A DNA stretch of 62,520 nt from Treponema berlinense (GCF_900167025.1 NZ_FUXC01000014.1:1-62520), one strand, 5' to 3'; shown: positions 15,829-25,025, counted from the first letter of the stretch. The notes: generated by a model not told the origin, from the sequence alone. Numbers and translations are program-made.

Positions 15829-15861
15829 AAAAGGCGAAAGAGTTTTACTCAATCGCCTTTC
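15829..15861 (-). terminator. Integrase terminator
   Basis: AAAGGCGA pairs with TCGCCTTT, with a further ACTC/GAGT inner stem, and a T-run follows on the minus strand. It begins 10 bases after the integrase stop codon: a good intrinsic terminator separating the integrase from the operon to its left. Confidence 0.8.
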
Positions 15862-15870
15862 ATTTCATTT

Positions 15871-17190
15871 TTATTCATTGCAAACAGAATATTCAACATC
15901 TGCTGCTTCGATAATAGGTAAGAATAATTGCTCCTGCACTTTTTCAAGTTTATCCAAAGCATTTTCTACTGCCACATGTTCAGCATAATGATTTAGCATA
16001 GTTTCGGTTCTATGACCAGAACCGGTCATAATTACACGATTATCCTGAATCAAATCCTTTACACGGCTGCACCATAAATGACGCCAGGCATGAAAGCAGA
16101 TTTTTTCCGGATCTGGATGACCAGATTCTTTTAATGCTCGTCTGAAATACTTTAACCAGTTTTTAGGGTCTGTTGGCTGTTTAGGAAGAAGACCAAAAAA
16201 TACAAAACCTGCCTGACCTTCATTATAAGGATTGAAACTTGCCTGCATAAGAAGTGCATCTCGAACCTTTGGAGGGATTTTTATTTCTCTAGACTCATTT
16301 GTTTTTGTTTCTTTAAGTCCATCATACTTGCTCCATGAATGACGAATGTAAATTCTATCAATACCAATATCCTGCAGCTGAAGACCTGCAATTTCACCCT
16401 GACGCATTCCTGTATAGAAAGCCAGTTCATTTGCAAGCTTCGCAGAATCATTTTCCCATGGAGTTCTAAAAACAGCAGCGGCCTGTTCAAGAGTAAGGAT
16501 ATCACGTTTCTTAGATTTTTGACCGCATTTTAAGATTCCATCAAAACAATTGTTTTCAGTCAGTTCATTAAAAAATGCCCATTTTAATGGAACCGTAATT
16601 GAACTTACAATCGAGTTTATTGTCTTTGGAGCAAGCTTTAAGACATCTTCGTTATTAAATATTTCCTGAACATCTTTTCTGGTAATACTTCCAACAGATC
16701 TTCCCGCCAACATTGGAAGCCAATAAATCATTACACGGCTTCTCATGGTTGCACAGTATGATTGATGAATACTTTGATTTTTAAGTTTCTTTTCTTTTAC
16801 ATAAGGAGAGTTTTCAAAATCCCAGAAGTTAAGAAGAAAATCTTCAATTGGTCTGTCTTCAGGGCTTTTATGAATTACAGCTGAAGTAATGTAATTACGT
16901 TCTTTTAGAATTTTGATAATGCTTTTTATTTCTTCAGTTGAAAAATCAGTAGTTCGCAAATCATTTAAGATTTTGATTTTATCAACAGAGCTATAAGCAT
17001 CAGAATCTTGTTTGCTGTTAATTCTTGCGGGAATCTGTCCATTGACAACCCATTCCATTGCTTTTCTTTCAGCTTCAACTCTAGTACGGCAGCCTGTACT
17101 TTTACTTGTAGAACGGGAACCATCACTCATACGGAATTGCACATAATAAATTCCAGTATGGCGTTTAAAAATAGAATAAGGTTTGGTCAT
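15871..17190 (-). CDS. Tyrosine-family integrase
   Basis: A 439-residue site-specific recombinase. It has an N-terminal DNA-binding region (YSIFKRHTGIYYVQFRM), a SAM-like core-binding domain around residues 140-230, and a catalytic domain with all key residues visible: Arg in YTGMRQGEIAGL, His-x-x-Arg in FHAWRHLW, His in SGHRTETM and Tyr in NHYAEH. The start at 17190 has AAAGGAAGG upstream; an in-frame ATG 19 codons earlier does not. It sits beside a tRNA-derived attachment site and is expected to integrate and excise the element. Confidence 0.9.
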   Translation of the reverse strand: MTKPYSIFKRHTGIYYVQFRMSDGSRSTSKSTGCRTRVEAERKAMEWVVNGQIPARINSKQDSDAYSSVDKIKILNDLRTTDFSTEEIKSIIKILKERNYITSAVIHKSPEDRPIEDFLLNFWDFENSPYVKEKKLKNQSIHQSYCATMRSRVMIYWLPMLAGRSVGSITRKDVQEIFNNEDVLKLAPKTINSIVSSITVPLKWAFFNELTENNCFDGILKCGQKSKKRDILTLEQAAAVFRTPWENDSAKLANELAFYTGMRQGEIAGLQLQDIGIDRIYIRHSWSKYDGLKETKTNESREIKIPPKVRDALLMQASFNPYNEGQAGFVFFGLLPKQPTDPKNWLKYFRRALKESGHPDPEKICFHAWRHLWCSRVKDLIQDNRVIMTGSGHRTETMLNHYAEHVAVENALDKLEKVQEQLFLPIIEAADVEYSVCNE

Positions 17191-17340
17191 AAAAACCTTC
17201 CTTTTCTGAAACTGGCAAGTATGAGTCTTAAAAAAGTTGCTCAACATCCTTGCTCAATATCAAGGTGATTTTCACGCCAAACCTTACTTAATAGGTTTTG
17301 GTAGTGTGCTAAACCCTTATAACATAAGGATTTAGCAGTA

Positions 17341-17383
17341 TAGCGGGGGGGGCAGGACTCGAACCTGCGGCTTCCGGGTTATG
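17341..17383 (-). other. Attachment site: 3' half of a tRNA (anticodon CAT)
   Basis: On the minus strand the sequence CTCATAACCCGG is followed by a perfect T-arm (GCAGG, loop TTCGAGT, CCTGC) and a C-rich acceptor strand. This is the 3' half of a tRNA with anticodon CAT (Met-type or Ile2). The 5' half is absent: bases before CTCATAA do not pair with the anticodon stem. A half-tRNA 150 bases upstream of a tyrosine integrase gene is the expected duplicated end of an integrated element. The partner site with the whole tRNA is not in this window. Confidence 0.75.
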
Positions 17384-17504
17384 AGGCAAAACCTCTGTAT
17401 TTAAGCAAAATTATACAATCAGACTTTTTTCTTGTAGTCAGTAAAAACTCACTTTATTCCTGTGTGTTTTCTCTATATATTTTTGAGTTTTTCTAAGATA
17501 AAAT

Positions 17505-17630
17505 ATGAGAATGATCAGCGTAATCAGCGTTGACGACCATGAAATGATAAGCCTTGGCCTTGGGCAGGTGTTTTCGGAAACTGAAGACATCCGGGTCTGT
17601 CATTTCTGCAAGACAAATTGTAATAATTGA
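17505..17630 (+). pseudogene. Truncated response-regulator receiver domain
   Basis: A 41-codon frame starting MRMISVISVDDHEMISLGLG, which matches the first strand and acidic pocket of a NarL-type receiver domain (VDDH..I..GL..VF), but it ends abruptly after CHFCKTNCNN. The phosphorylation Asp and output domain are missing. It is a remnant beside the mobile-element boundary, most likely cut by a past insertion or deletion. Confidence 0.6.
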
Positions 17631-17661
17631 AGTTACATCAAAAATCTGTTAAAGTTGGCGT

Positions 17662-18117
17662 ATGAAAATAAGCAGCAAATTTACGGTGGCGGTTCACACG
17701 TTGTTGTGCATTTACCGTTTTAAAAAAGAATACAAGGTTACCTCGGATTTTATTGCCGGAAGCACGGGCGTAAACCCTGTGATTATACGGCGGACGCTAA
17801 TTTCGCTCAAGGCGGCGGGTCTTGTGAACGTTGCGGCAGGAACAGGCGGAGCTGAGCTTGCGGTAAAGCCGGAGGATTTTACACTTTTTGACATTTACAA
17901 GGCTTCGGGCAGCATGGAAGAAAATATTTTTGGTTTTCACGAGCAGCCGAATCCCGCGTGCCCTGTCGGAAAAAATATCCACAACATACTCGACTCCCAC
18001 CTTGCGGACGCGCAGAAAGCGTTTGAGCAAAAGCTTGCGACGGTAAAATTTTCCGACCTTGCGGCAGAACTAAAAAAGGCGGAATCTGCGCGGAGCGGAA
18101 CGCAATTGCGAACATGA
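17662..18117 (+). CDS. Rrf2-family transcriptional regulator, C-terminus fused to debris
   Basis: A 151-residue protein. It has the Rrf2 winged-helix N-terminus (SSKFTVAVHTLLCIYRF, then VTSDFIAGSTGVNPVIIRRT, LKAAGLV) and the usual C-terminal LFDIYKA and CPVGKNIHNILDSHL region. Only one Cys in the sensing region is evident, so an Fe-S cluster is doubtful; it fits the YwnA-like branch. The last ~12 codons (SARSGTQLRT) read out of frame through a cytidine deaminase remnant, so the original C-terminus was probably replaced by a deletion junction near 18078. Confidence 0.75.
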   Translation: MKISSKFTVAVHTLLCIYRFKKEYKVTSDFIAGSTGVNPVIIRRTLISLKAAGLVNVAAGTGGAELAVKPEDFTLFDIYKASGSMEENIFGFHEQPNPACPVGKNIHNILDSHLADAQKAFEQKLATVKFSDLAAELKKAESARSGTQLRT

Positions 18118-18332
18118 TTACGAACGGAGAAAGCCAGATTGAAAAGCTTGTCGCCATAACGCCCGACGGAAAAGTCGGTTCACCGTGCGGAGCGTGCCGC
18201 GAATACATGATGCAGCTCGACAAGGACAGCGGCGAAATCTAAATCCTCGTGGACTACGAAACGCGAAAAACTGTCCGCCTCAAGGTACTGCTTCCCGACT
18301 GGTGGGGAAAGCCGCGGTTTGAGGAAGAATGA
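18078..18332 (+). pseudogene. Cytidine deaminase remnant
   Basis: The frame from 18078 encodes GGICAERNAIANMITNGES, i.e. the catalytic CAE motif, and later SPCGACREYMMQL, the second zinc motif (PCxxC). The N-terminal ~45 residues of a normal cytidine deaminase-family protein are missing and a TAA interrupts the frame at 18240-18242. It overlaps the out-of-frame end of the Rrf2 gene. Clearly a pseudogene. Confidence 0.75.
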
Positions 18333-18366
18333 CAAAATTTTTTATAAAGGGGATAATACAAGGAAA

Positions 18367-18999
18367 ATGGCTTTTGACTTCAAAAAGGAATACAAGGAAT
18401 TTTATCTGCCGAAGTGCAGGCCGGAAATCGTGAATGTTCCGCGCATAAATTATGTTGCGGTCCGCGGCAAGGGGGACCCGAACGAGGAAGGCGGCGCGTA
18501 CAAAAAGGCAATCGGCATTTTATACGCTGTGGCATACACGCTCAAAATGAGCTACAAGACTGACTACAAAATCGACGGATTTTTTGAATATGTCGTGCCT
18601 CCGCTCGAAGGCTTCTGGTGGCAGGACGGAAGGTGCGGCGTGGACTATTCGCGGAAAGAGGATTTCAACTGGATTTCCGCAATCCGACTGCCGGATTTTA
18701 TCACGAAGAAAAATTTTGACTGGGCGGTGGAAACTGCGGTCCGCAAGAAAAAGCTTGACTGCTCGGATGCGGAATATCTTACGGTTGAAGAGGGGATTTG
18801 CGTTCAGGTCATGCACACAGGAAGCTACGACGGCGAGCCTGCGACAATCGCGCTGATGGATTCTTTTTTGGCACAGAACGGCTACGAAAACGACTTTGAC
18901 GGAAAACGCCTTCACCACGAAATCTATCTTTCCGACCCGAGAAAAACCGCCGCGGACAAACTGAAGACAGTAATCAGGCATCCGGTCAGGAAGAAGTAG
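18367..18999 (+). CDS. GyrI-like small-molecule-binding domain protein
   Basis: A 210-residue protein resembling stand-alone GyrI-like/SOUL-type effector-binding proteins: KCRPEIVNVPRINYVAVRGK near the N-terminus, PPLEGFWWQ in the middle, EEGICVQVMHTGSYDGEPAT and RLHHEIYLSDPRK near the end. Relatives bind or hydrolyse hydrophobic small molecules; the substrate here is unknown. The start at 18367 is preferred (AAGG just upstream) over an in-frame ATG 16 codons earlier. It is GC-richer than the accessory region, like its chromosomal neighbours. Confidence 0.8.
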   Translation: MAFDFKKEYKEFYLPKCRPEIVNVPRINYVAVRGKGDPNEEGGAYKKAIGILYAVAYTLKMSYKTDYKIDGFFEYVVPPLEGFWWQDGRCGVDYSRKEDFNWISAIRLPDFITKKNFDWAVETAVRKKKLDCSDAEYLTVEEGICVQVMHTGSYDGEPATIALMDSFLAQNGYENDFDGKRLHHEIYLSDPRKTAADKLKTVIRHPVRKK

Positions 19000-19271
19000 G
19001 AATTGACGGTCATTGCCCGTAGTGCTCCTATGTCATTCCAATGACCCGACACAAATTCCGTGTCATTCCCTTGCTTGATTTTTTTGTCATTGCCTGGCTT
19101 GACTGACCTTCGACGTTTGCGCAGCAAACTCGGTCAGCAATCTCTTACAGAAACTTGCGGTTGCCGTTTGTGCAAGGTTCGGCTGGTGGATTTTCGGAAA
19201 ATTCTAGGTTACAATTTTTGAACTGGCTCGTGCAGTCAGGAATTTTTTAGCTATGTCTGGGAGGTGCGGAT

Positions 19272-19970
19272 ATGTCTTTGGCGGAAAAAATCGCGTATTT
19301 GAGAAAGAGGAATTCTCTGTCGCAGGAGGAACTTTCGGAGCGGCTGGACGTTTCGCGGCAGGCAGTGTCCAAGTGGGAGGCGGCGGAATCCGTGCCCGAC
19401 ATCGCAAACCTTGTGCGGATTTCAGCTCTGTTCGGTGTTTCGGTGGATTTTATGGTGAAGGACGGTTGCGGAACGGCGGAAACTGAAATGATGGGCGGAA
19501 CGGCTTTTTCTGATTCCGCAGAAATAAGAGAATTTCTTTGCCGGGCAAAGCGCGTCACCTACGCTGGAAAAGGAAGCGAGATTCAGCCGTGCCGAAAGAA
19601 TTCGCACGACCTTTTTTATTCGGAGGACTTGGGCGCAGATTTTGGCAGGCTTGAGTATTACGACACGTACTTAGGCGGAAAGAATTTCAGCGGCGAGGAG
19701 GCTCTGTGGAAGAACGGAATTCCGTTCTGGGCAATGAACTACTGCGGGCGTGTGCTTGACGATTCATTTTCAGGCGACTTTCTGAAAAGCGCGCTCCATG
19801 CGGTTGAGCCTAAGCTGCCTTTCCGCGGGCCGGAATTTTTCCGTGACGGAGACAGAACATACATCTGCAAGGTTTGCGGCGGCTTTGAATGGTTCAGCGG
19901 AAGCGAGGCGATTTTTCACGGAGAAAATAAGGTGTATGAGTGTGTTTTTCACGGCGGATTCGTGCGATAG
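19272..19970 (+). CDS. XRE-family regulator with DUF5680-like C-terminal domain
   Basis: A 232-residue protein. Residues 1-66 are a textbook Cro/C1 helix-turn-helix (IAYLRKRNSLSQEELSERLD, VSRQAVSKWEAAESVPDI, LFGVSVDFMVKD). The C-terminal ~140 residues, from SAEIREFLCRAKRVTYAGKG to VYECVFHGGFVR, match the DUF5680-type domain often joined to such an HTH. GGGAGG precedes the ATG. Probably an autoregulated DNA-binding switch; the ligand is unknown. Confidence 0.8.
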   Translation: MSLAEKIAYLRKRNSLSQEELSERLDVSRQAVSKWEAAESVPDIANLVRISALFGVSVDFMVKDGCGTAETEMMGGTAFSDSAEIREFLCRAKRVTYAGKGSEIQPCRKNSHDLFYSEDLGADFGRLEYYDTYLGGKNFSGEEALWKNGIPFWAMNYCGRVLDDSFSGDFLKSALHAVEPKLPFRGPEFFRDGDRTYICKVCGGFEWFSGSEAIFHGENKVYECVFHGGFVR

Positions 19971-20247
19971 CTTAGGGCTTTGCATACCTGACGGCATGCT
20001 TAAAGTTTTCTTCGAAAACTCTTTTATTTTACGTGTGCGCTCACGCGCACGTCCTAAGCTAAAGCTTAGGGCATGGAGCACTGGCGAAGGTTGTTTTAAC
20101 AACCGAAGCCAAAGACCGCAGCCGTGCGATTTGCACGGCGAGGACTTAGAGCGTGAGCGAAGTTCATATCCACACTTCGCCGTCTTCGCGGCTCATTCCT
20201 TCACTTCGTTTCGGAACTGCTTCGCAGGTGCTACTATCCCTAACGCA
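19971..20247. repeat. GC-rich hairpin-rich intergenic repeat block
   Basis: No gene is seen here. The block is dense in short palindromes, for example AGCTTAGG/CCTAAGCT, GTGCGC/GCGCAC and TTGTT/AACAA, and its end (CTATCCCTAACGC) matches the end of the dispersed GC-rich repeat found at 25026-25134. It looks like stacked interspersed repeats. Confidence 0.45.
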
Positions 20248-20311
20248 TAAAAAAACGAAAATTTGCAATCATTTTCTTTACAAATGCAACTTTTTAACAT
20301 ATATTGTAGAC

Positions 20312-20584
20312 ATGAATACAGTAGCAATGAATATAAGAGTAGACAAAAATCTCAAGGAACAGGCGACGGAACTTTACAACGACTTAGGACTTTCTCTTTC
20401 AAGCGCGATAAATATGTTTTTGCGGCAGTCTGTAAGGGACAACGGATTTCCGTTCAAGCCGCAGCGCACAAAACGCAAGAGCGAAATTGAACTTGCCGTA
20501 GAAGAAGCCGACCAGCTCATGAAAGACCCGAATGCAAAAACATATAATAATTTACAAGAACTTTGGGATGAAATCGGCATATGA
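20312..20584 (+). CDS. RelB/DinJ-type antitoxin
   Basis: A 90-residue antitoxin. Residues 6-50 form the ribbon-helix-helix dimerization and DNA-binding part (MNIRVDKNLKEQATELYNDL, LSLSSAINMFLRQSV), and the tail (SEIELAVEEADQLMKDPNAK ... LWDEIGI) should wrap the toxin. The start at 20312 is chosen because the family usually begins right before the RHH strand; a longer in-frame ORF upstream runs through repeat DNA. The stop overlaps the toxin start by four bases (ATGA). As in other type II systems it probably represses its own operon. Confidence 0.9.
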   Translation: MNTVAMNIRVDKNLKEQATELYNDLGLSLSSAINMFLRQSVRDNGFPFKPQRTKRKSEIELAVEEADQLMKDPNAKTYNNLQELWDEIGI

Positions 20585-20880
20585 GTGAAAATCCTTACAA
20601 ATTCAAAACAAGAGCCACAAAACGGTTTATAAAACACGCTAAACTCGTAAAAAAACGAAGCGAAAAAGATTCCGAAAAACTGAAAAATACTATCGAACTT
20701 CTTGCAAAAGGCGAAAAGCTCCCCGAACGCTTCCGCGACCACGAACTTACAGGAAATCTAAAAGGAAACCGGGAATGTCATATTCTTCCTGACTTGCTGC
20801 TCATTTACAGAATTTTCAACGACATTTTAATTCTTGAACTTCTTGATACTGGAACCCACTCAGATTTATTCAGTCTGTAA
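20581..20880 (+). CDS. YafQ/RelE-type mRNA interferase toxin
   Basis: A 99-residue basic protein of the YafQ branch of the RelE superfamily. It has the N-terminal helix region (FKTRATKRFIKHAKLVKKR), the DHELTGNLKGNRECHILPDL stretch that carries the catalytic His/Asp residues in YafQ, and the terminal LLIYRIFNDILILELLDTGTHSDL. YafQ-like toxins cut mRNA on translating ribosomes. It is coupled to the RelB-like antitoxin by a four-base overlap, and both look intact. Confidence 0.9.
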   Translation: MSENPYKFKTRATKRFIKHAKLVKKRSEKDSEKLKNTIELLAKGEKLPERFRDHELTGNLKGNRECHILPDLLLIYRIFNDILILELLDTGTHSDLFSL

Positions 20881-20899
20881 AATTTTAAACCTTATAACT

Positions 20900-22279
20900 T
20901 CACATCTTCCTATATGCCCTTATCAAAAGCACAGTGCTCGTAAGCGCAGAACATGTTGTCGCAATCGGCTCAGCAAAAAATATTCCTTCAACACCAAAAA
21001 ATTTTGGCAAAACAAGAGCCAACGGAATCAAAAGAATTATTTTTCTTAAACAGGCAATAAAAACCGACACCTTCGCATTTCCGATACCAACAAAAGTTGT
21101 TTGCGCAGAATTCTGAATCCACATAAGCCAAAGCCCTGCGATATAAACTGGAAGAAGTTTTTGCTCAATCTGTAAAATTTCTCCGCTCGAAGTAAAAAGA
21201 GAAGCAAATCTGGTCGGAAAAACACTTGCACTCAAAACAAGACAAACCGTAATAATTCCGTTCACAAAAAGCATTTTGCGGATAACTTCTTTTACACGCT
21301 CAAATTTTTTTGCGCCAAAGTTGTACGAAATTATCGGCTGCACACCGTTTGCAAACCCCTGGGTCGGAATAAAAATAATCTGCATCACGCTCTGCATAAT
21401 CGTCATCGCTCCGACGTAAATATCGCCGCCATAACGCTGCAAGCCCGAATTAAAAACGACAAAAATCGCACTTTCCGTAGCCTGCATTACAAAAGGAGAC
21501 GCTCCGAGCGAACTGATTTTTTTTATAATCGCAAATCTCGGTCTTAAAATAGCAAAAGTCAGACGAATTTCAGATTTTTTGGAACACAAAAACGACACAA
21601 TCCAAACCGCGCTCACACATTGCGAAATAATCGTAGCAAAAGCAGCGCCTTTAACGCCCATTCCGAGCGCAAAAATAAAAATCGGATCAAGAATAATATT
21701 CAAAACTGCACCAATTAAAATCGAAATCATTGCAGTTTTTGCGTGTCCCTGGCAAGTTATAAACGGATTTAAGCCGACCGAGAACTGGACACAAATCGTT
21801 CCCAAAAGATAAACCGAAAGATAACTGTCCGCAAAAGGCAAAGTTTTTTCACTCGCCCCAAAAAAGGTCAAAACAGGCGTTTTTAAAACCAGAAAAAACG
21901 AAGTCAGCACAACAGAAAAAATAACCAGCATAAAAGCCGCATTTCCTAAAATTTTCTGGGCAGTTTTTCTGGCAGAAGGGTCAAGCTCACTTTTTCCAAG
22001 TTCAATCGCGGCAAGAGGCGCGCCTCCTGTTCCAGCAAAAGCACTAAAAGCAGAAACAAGCTGAATTATCGGAAGGCAAATTCCAAGCCCAGTCAGAGCA
22101 AGCGAAGAATCTGCTCCTTCAGAAGAAATATGACCAATATAAATTCGGTCAACAATGTTGTAAAGAACGTTAATCAGGTAAGCAAGCACCGAAGGAAGCG
22201 CAAGCCTAAGCATAAGACGCGAAATTCCGTCCGTTCCCAGAGCAGAATCTCTATTTTTATTTTTTAAAGAAGATTGCAT
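20900..22279 (-). CDS. MATE-family efflux transporter
   Basis: A 459-residue integral membrane protein with twelve predicted helices in two homologous halves. Family motifs are visible: LRLALPSVLAYLINVLYNIV near the N-terminus, IYIGH, and GFANGVQPIISYNFGAKKFE in the second half. MATE proteins export cationic drugs or metabolites in exchange for Na+ or H+. The substrate is unknown. A second, different MATE gene is at 55826. Confidence 0.9.
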   Translation of the reverse strand: MQSSLKNKNRDSALGTDGISRLMLRLALPSVLAYLINVLYNIVDRIYIGHISSEGADSSLALTGLGICLPIIQLVSAFSAFAGTGGAPLAAIELGKSELDPSARKTAQKILGNAAFMLVIFSVVLTSFFLVLKTPVLTFFGASEKTLPFADSYLSVYLLGTICVQFSVGLNPFITCQGHAKTAMISILIGAVLNIILDPIFIFALGMGVKGAAFATIISQCVSAVWIVSFLCSKKSEIRLTFAILRPRFAIIKKISSLGASPFVMQATESAIFVVFNSGLQRYGGDIYVGAMTIMQSVMQIIFIPTQGFANGVQPIISYNFGAKKFERVKEVIRKMLFVNGIITVCLVLSASVFPTRFASLFTSSGEILQIEQKLLPVYIAGLWLMWIQNSAQTTFVGIGNAKVSVFIACLRKIILLIPLALVLPKFFGVEGIFFAEPIATTCSALTSTVLLIRAYRKM

Positions 22280-22304
22280 AAAAAAAATCTATCCCCAAGC
22301 ATAC

Positions 22305-22336
22305 AAAAAAATCCCGAACAAAGCCCGGGATTTTTC
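22305..22336 (-). terminator. ychF terminator
   Basis: AAAAAATCCCG pairs with CGGGATTTTT (22305-22315 and 22326-22335) around a short loop. It is flanked by A- and T-runs, so it could stop transcription from both sides; it lies just after the ychF stop codon. Confidence 0.8.
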
Positions 22337-22358
22337 TATGTTTTATAATGATATTTTG

Positions 22359-23489
22359 TTATACGTTAAATTTAAAGAACATTACATCGCCGTCCTGAAC
22401 GACATAATCTTTTCCTTCCTGGCGGTATTTCCCGGCAGATTTTATTTCCGCTTCTGAACCGTATTTTTTAAGGTCTTCTATAGAATAAACTTCTGCTTTA
22501 ATAAAGCCTTTTTCAAAATCCGTGTGAATTACGCCAGCCGCCTGAGGAGCTTTATCTCCGTTATGAATTGTCCAGGCACGGCATTCATCCGCACCACCGG
22601 TAAAGAATGTACGGAGTCCCATTAAATGATAAGCTGCACGCGCAAGAACTGTAAGGCCAGATTCCTTCAATCCAACGCTGTCCATAAATTCCTTTCTATC
22701 TTCCGGAGTATCAATATCTACAAGGTCGCTTTCAAATTTTCCGCAGATTACGATTACTTCGCTCTTTTCTTCAGCGGCAACTTTTTTTACAGCTTCAACA
22801 TATTTATTTGTGCCTTCTGCAATCGTATCTTCATCAATATTGCAGACAAAAAGCTGAGGTTTTATTGTAAGAAGATGAAGATCATAAATTCCTTCAAGCT
22901 CATCATCTGTCAAATCTGCCTGACGTGCGCATTTTCCTTCCTGCAGCAAAGGCAAAATTTTATCTACGGCACTGCGATAGCCAGCAAACTTTTTTTCTTC
23001 CGCCTTACCCATTGCGCGAATCTGACGTGTAACCTTGTCTTCGCGTTTTGTAATTGTGTCTATATCCGCCTGACAAAGTTCATAATTAATAGTAAGAATA
23101 TCGCTCTCAGGATCAATCGGAGCGTCAGTTTTTGCATCTTCGCGAACATGCTGAATATCAGGATCGTCAAAACAGCGGACAACATGCGCAATTACCGAAG
23201 TTTCGCGGATATTTGCAAGGAACTGGTTTCCAAGACCTTCACCATTTGAAGCGCCTTTAATAAGTCCGGCAATATCTACAAATTCAACAGTCGCAGGAAT
23301 TTTCTTTTTTGGCTGAAAAACGCCGGCCATAAAATCCAGACGCGCGTCCGGAAGTTCAACAACGCCGTGATTCGGTTCGATTGTACAAAAAGGATAATTT
23401 GCTGCTTCTGCAGGAGCACGTGTAAGAGCAGAAAAAATAGTAGATTTTCCGACATTTGGAAGACCGACAATTCCACAAGTTAATTTCAT
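22359..23489 (-). CDS. ychF: YchF-type translation-associated ATPase
   Basis: A 376-residue Obg-family P-loop protein: G1 GLPNVGKST at residues 9-17, [10 protein letters not shown] near 72-81 (switch II), the atypical G4 CNIDE that makes this family prefer ATP, a coiled-coil insertion in the middle, and a C-terminal TGS domain ([20 protein letters not shown] onward). YchF binds ribosomes and responds to oxidative stress in other bacteria. Length and motif order are normal. Confidence 0.95.
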   Translation of the reverse strand: MKLTCGIVGLPNVGKSTIFSALTRAPAEAANYPFCTIEPNHGVVELPDARLDFMAGVFQPKKKIPATVEFVDIAGLIKGASNGEGLGNQFLANIRETSVIAHVVRCFDDPDIQHVREDAKTDAPIDPESDILTINYELCQADIDTITKREDKVTRQIRAMGKAEEKKFAGYRSAVDKILPLLQEGKCARQADLTDDELEGIYDLHLLTIKPQLFVCNIDEDTIAEGTNKYVEAVKKVAAEEKSEVIVICGKFESDLVDIDTPEDRKEFMDSVGLKESGLTVLARAAYHLMGLRTFFTGGADECRAWTIHNGDKAPQAAGVIHTDFEKGFIKAEVYSIEDLKKYGSEAEIKSAGKYRQEGKDYVVQDGDVMFFKFNV

Positions 23490-23755
23490 TTTTATGTTTC
23501 CTTAAATTTTAATTGAGAGCAAAATAGAGCTGTTCCAAAAAACAATTCAAAACAACTTCAAAAAAACAAGTTTTCGCTCAAAAAAACCGTCTAAATCTTA
23601 CTCTTATTTTAAAAAATGCACAACTGCGCAAAAAAAACATATAAACCTCGGCATAAAATCATCAAAACTTGCAAAAAACTTCGGAGCACGTTTTTTAATA
23701 TAACAAAGCGTCAATCAATAAAATTTAAATAAAAACTTTAGCGCGCCTTAATTTA

Positions 23756-23784
23756 TTTACATATAATTAAAAAAGTAATATTCT
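23756..23784 (+). promoter_or_regulatory. Probable ilvE promoter
   Basis: TTTACA (23756-23761) and TATTCT (23779-23784) are 17 bases apart, about 55 bases before the ilvE start. The 350-base gap between ychF and ilvE holds nothing else recognisable; no T-box or attenuator structure was seen. Confidence 0.5.
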
Positions 23785-23839
23785 TATAAGAAAACATTTA
23801 CAGATACGATTTTTATCGCACCTGGTGGAGGAAAAATAA

Positions 23840-24940
23840 ATGGCATTTGCTTTAAACCTTTATCCAGTTACTTACATTGCGCGCTACAATCCTGAAACAG
23901 AAAAATGGGACGAAGAATGGCTCGAAAGCGACAAAGTAACTTATGACGAATTGATGGCAATGTCGGAAGCTGACCGCAAAGCAGTTTTGGACAAACGCAA
24001 TCAGATGGGACTTCCTTCTGTTTCTTACACTTCTCAGTACGCATACAGCTGTTTTGAAGGAATGAAAGGCTTTCCAACAAAAGACGGCGGAGTTGCAATT
24101 TTCCGTCCAGAAGAAAACGGAAAACGCTTTAACAATTCCATGAAAGGTCTTTACTGCCCGGCTTTTCCAGTAGATCAGTATGTAAAGGCATCTGTCGAAT
24201 TTGTAAAACGCAACGCAGCCCTCGGCTATGTTCCAAAATACAATCCTGACTGGGAAAAAACCGACTATGCAGACGCAGATTCAATCTACATGCGTCCGTT
24301 TATGAATTCTGAAGGCGCAATCGGTGTTGGCTGTTCAAAACAGCCATATGTCGTAATCTGTGCAACAACAGTTTCTGCATATTTCAAAAAAGGTCTTGAC
24401 GGCGCAGTTATCACAAACCGCATCCGTGCAACACCACACGGAACAGGCTACATCAAGTGCGCTTCAAACTACGTAATTTCCGCACTTGCAAAAAAAGAAG
24501 CCGAACAGGCAGGTTTTGTTGAATGCGTTTACCTCGATGCAGTTCATCACAAATACTTCCAGGAAGGCTCAAGCTGCAACATTTTCTTTGTTCTCAAAGA
24601 CAAGACAATCGTTACACCTGAACTCGGCGACACAATTTTGCCAGGAATCACACGAAAATCAGTAATCGCCCTTGCAAAAGAAAAAGGCTACAAAGTAGAA
24701 GAACGCCCTGTTTCCGTAAAAGAAGTCCAGAAAAAGGCCGTTGAATGTTTCGTAACAGGAACAGCTGCCGGAATCAGCCCGATGTCATCAATCACAGATT
24801 TGAACGGCAAAAAAACAGTATTCGGCGAAGGCTTTGGACCAGTTGCAAAAGAACTCCAGCACGAATTAAAAGGCCGCCAGTACGGCTCGCTCGAAGATCC
24901 AAACCACTGGAACACAGTTGTAATTCCAGGAAACAAATAG
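23840..24940 (+). CDS. ilvE: Branched-chain amino acid aminotransferase
   Basis: A 366-residue class IV aminotransferase. It has YSCFEGMKGF (near residue 72), the PLP-lysine region YIKCASNYVISALAKK, the substrate-loop block CVYLDAVHHKYFQEGSSCNI, and the late PGITRKSVIALA and CFVTGTAAGISP motifs. It makes Leu, Ile and Val from 2-oxo acids. It resembles the longer (~360-aa, eukaryote-like) BCAT subgroup. GGAGGAAA precedes the ATG and a strong terminator follows, so it is a single-gene unit; ilvC is 33 kb away. Confidence 0.92.
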   Translation: MAFALNLYPVTYIARYNPETEKWDEEWLESDKVTYDELMAMSEADRKAVLDKRNQMGLPSVSYTSQYAYSCFEGMKGFPTKDGGVAIFRPEENGKRFNNSMKGLYCPAFPVDQYVKASVEFVKRNAALGYVPKYNPDWEKTDYADADSIYMRPFMNSEGAIGVGCSKQPYVVICATTVSAYFKKGLDGAVITNRIRATPHGTGYIKCASNYVISALAKKEAEQAGFVECVYLDAVHHKYFQEGSSCNIFFVLKDKTIVTPELGDTILPGITRKSVIALAKEKGYKVEERPVSVKEVQKKAVECFVTGTAAGISPMSSITDLNGKKTVFGEGFGPVAKELQHELKGRQYGSLEDPNHWNTVVIPGNK

Positions 24941-24963
24941 TTTGATTTTTCGTTTTTAAAATA

Positions 24964-25012
24964 AAAATGGCTGTCAGAAAAAAACATTCGCTTTCTGACA
25001 GCCATTTTTTTA
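24964..25012 (+). terminator. ilvE terminator
   Basis: A 17-bp perfect stem (24964-24980 with 24992-25008; arm core TGGCTGTCAGAAA) is followed by a T-run. It is a very strong intrinsic terminator. Confidence 0.9.
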
Positions 25013-25025
25013 TTCAAATATAAAA

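Noticed and set aside
22626..23249. 207-codon plus-strand frame
   Set aside because: Antisense to ychF, with low-complexity Phe/Asn-rich composition.
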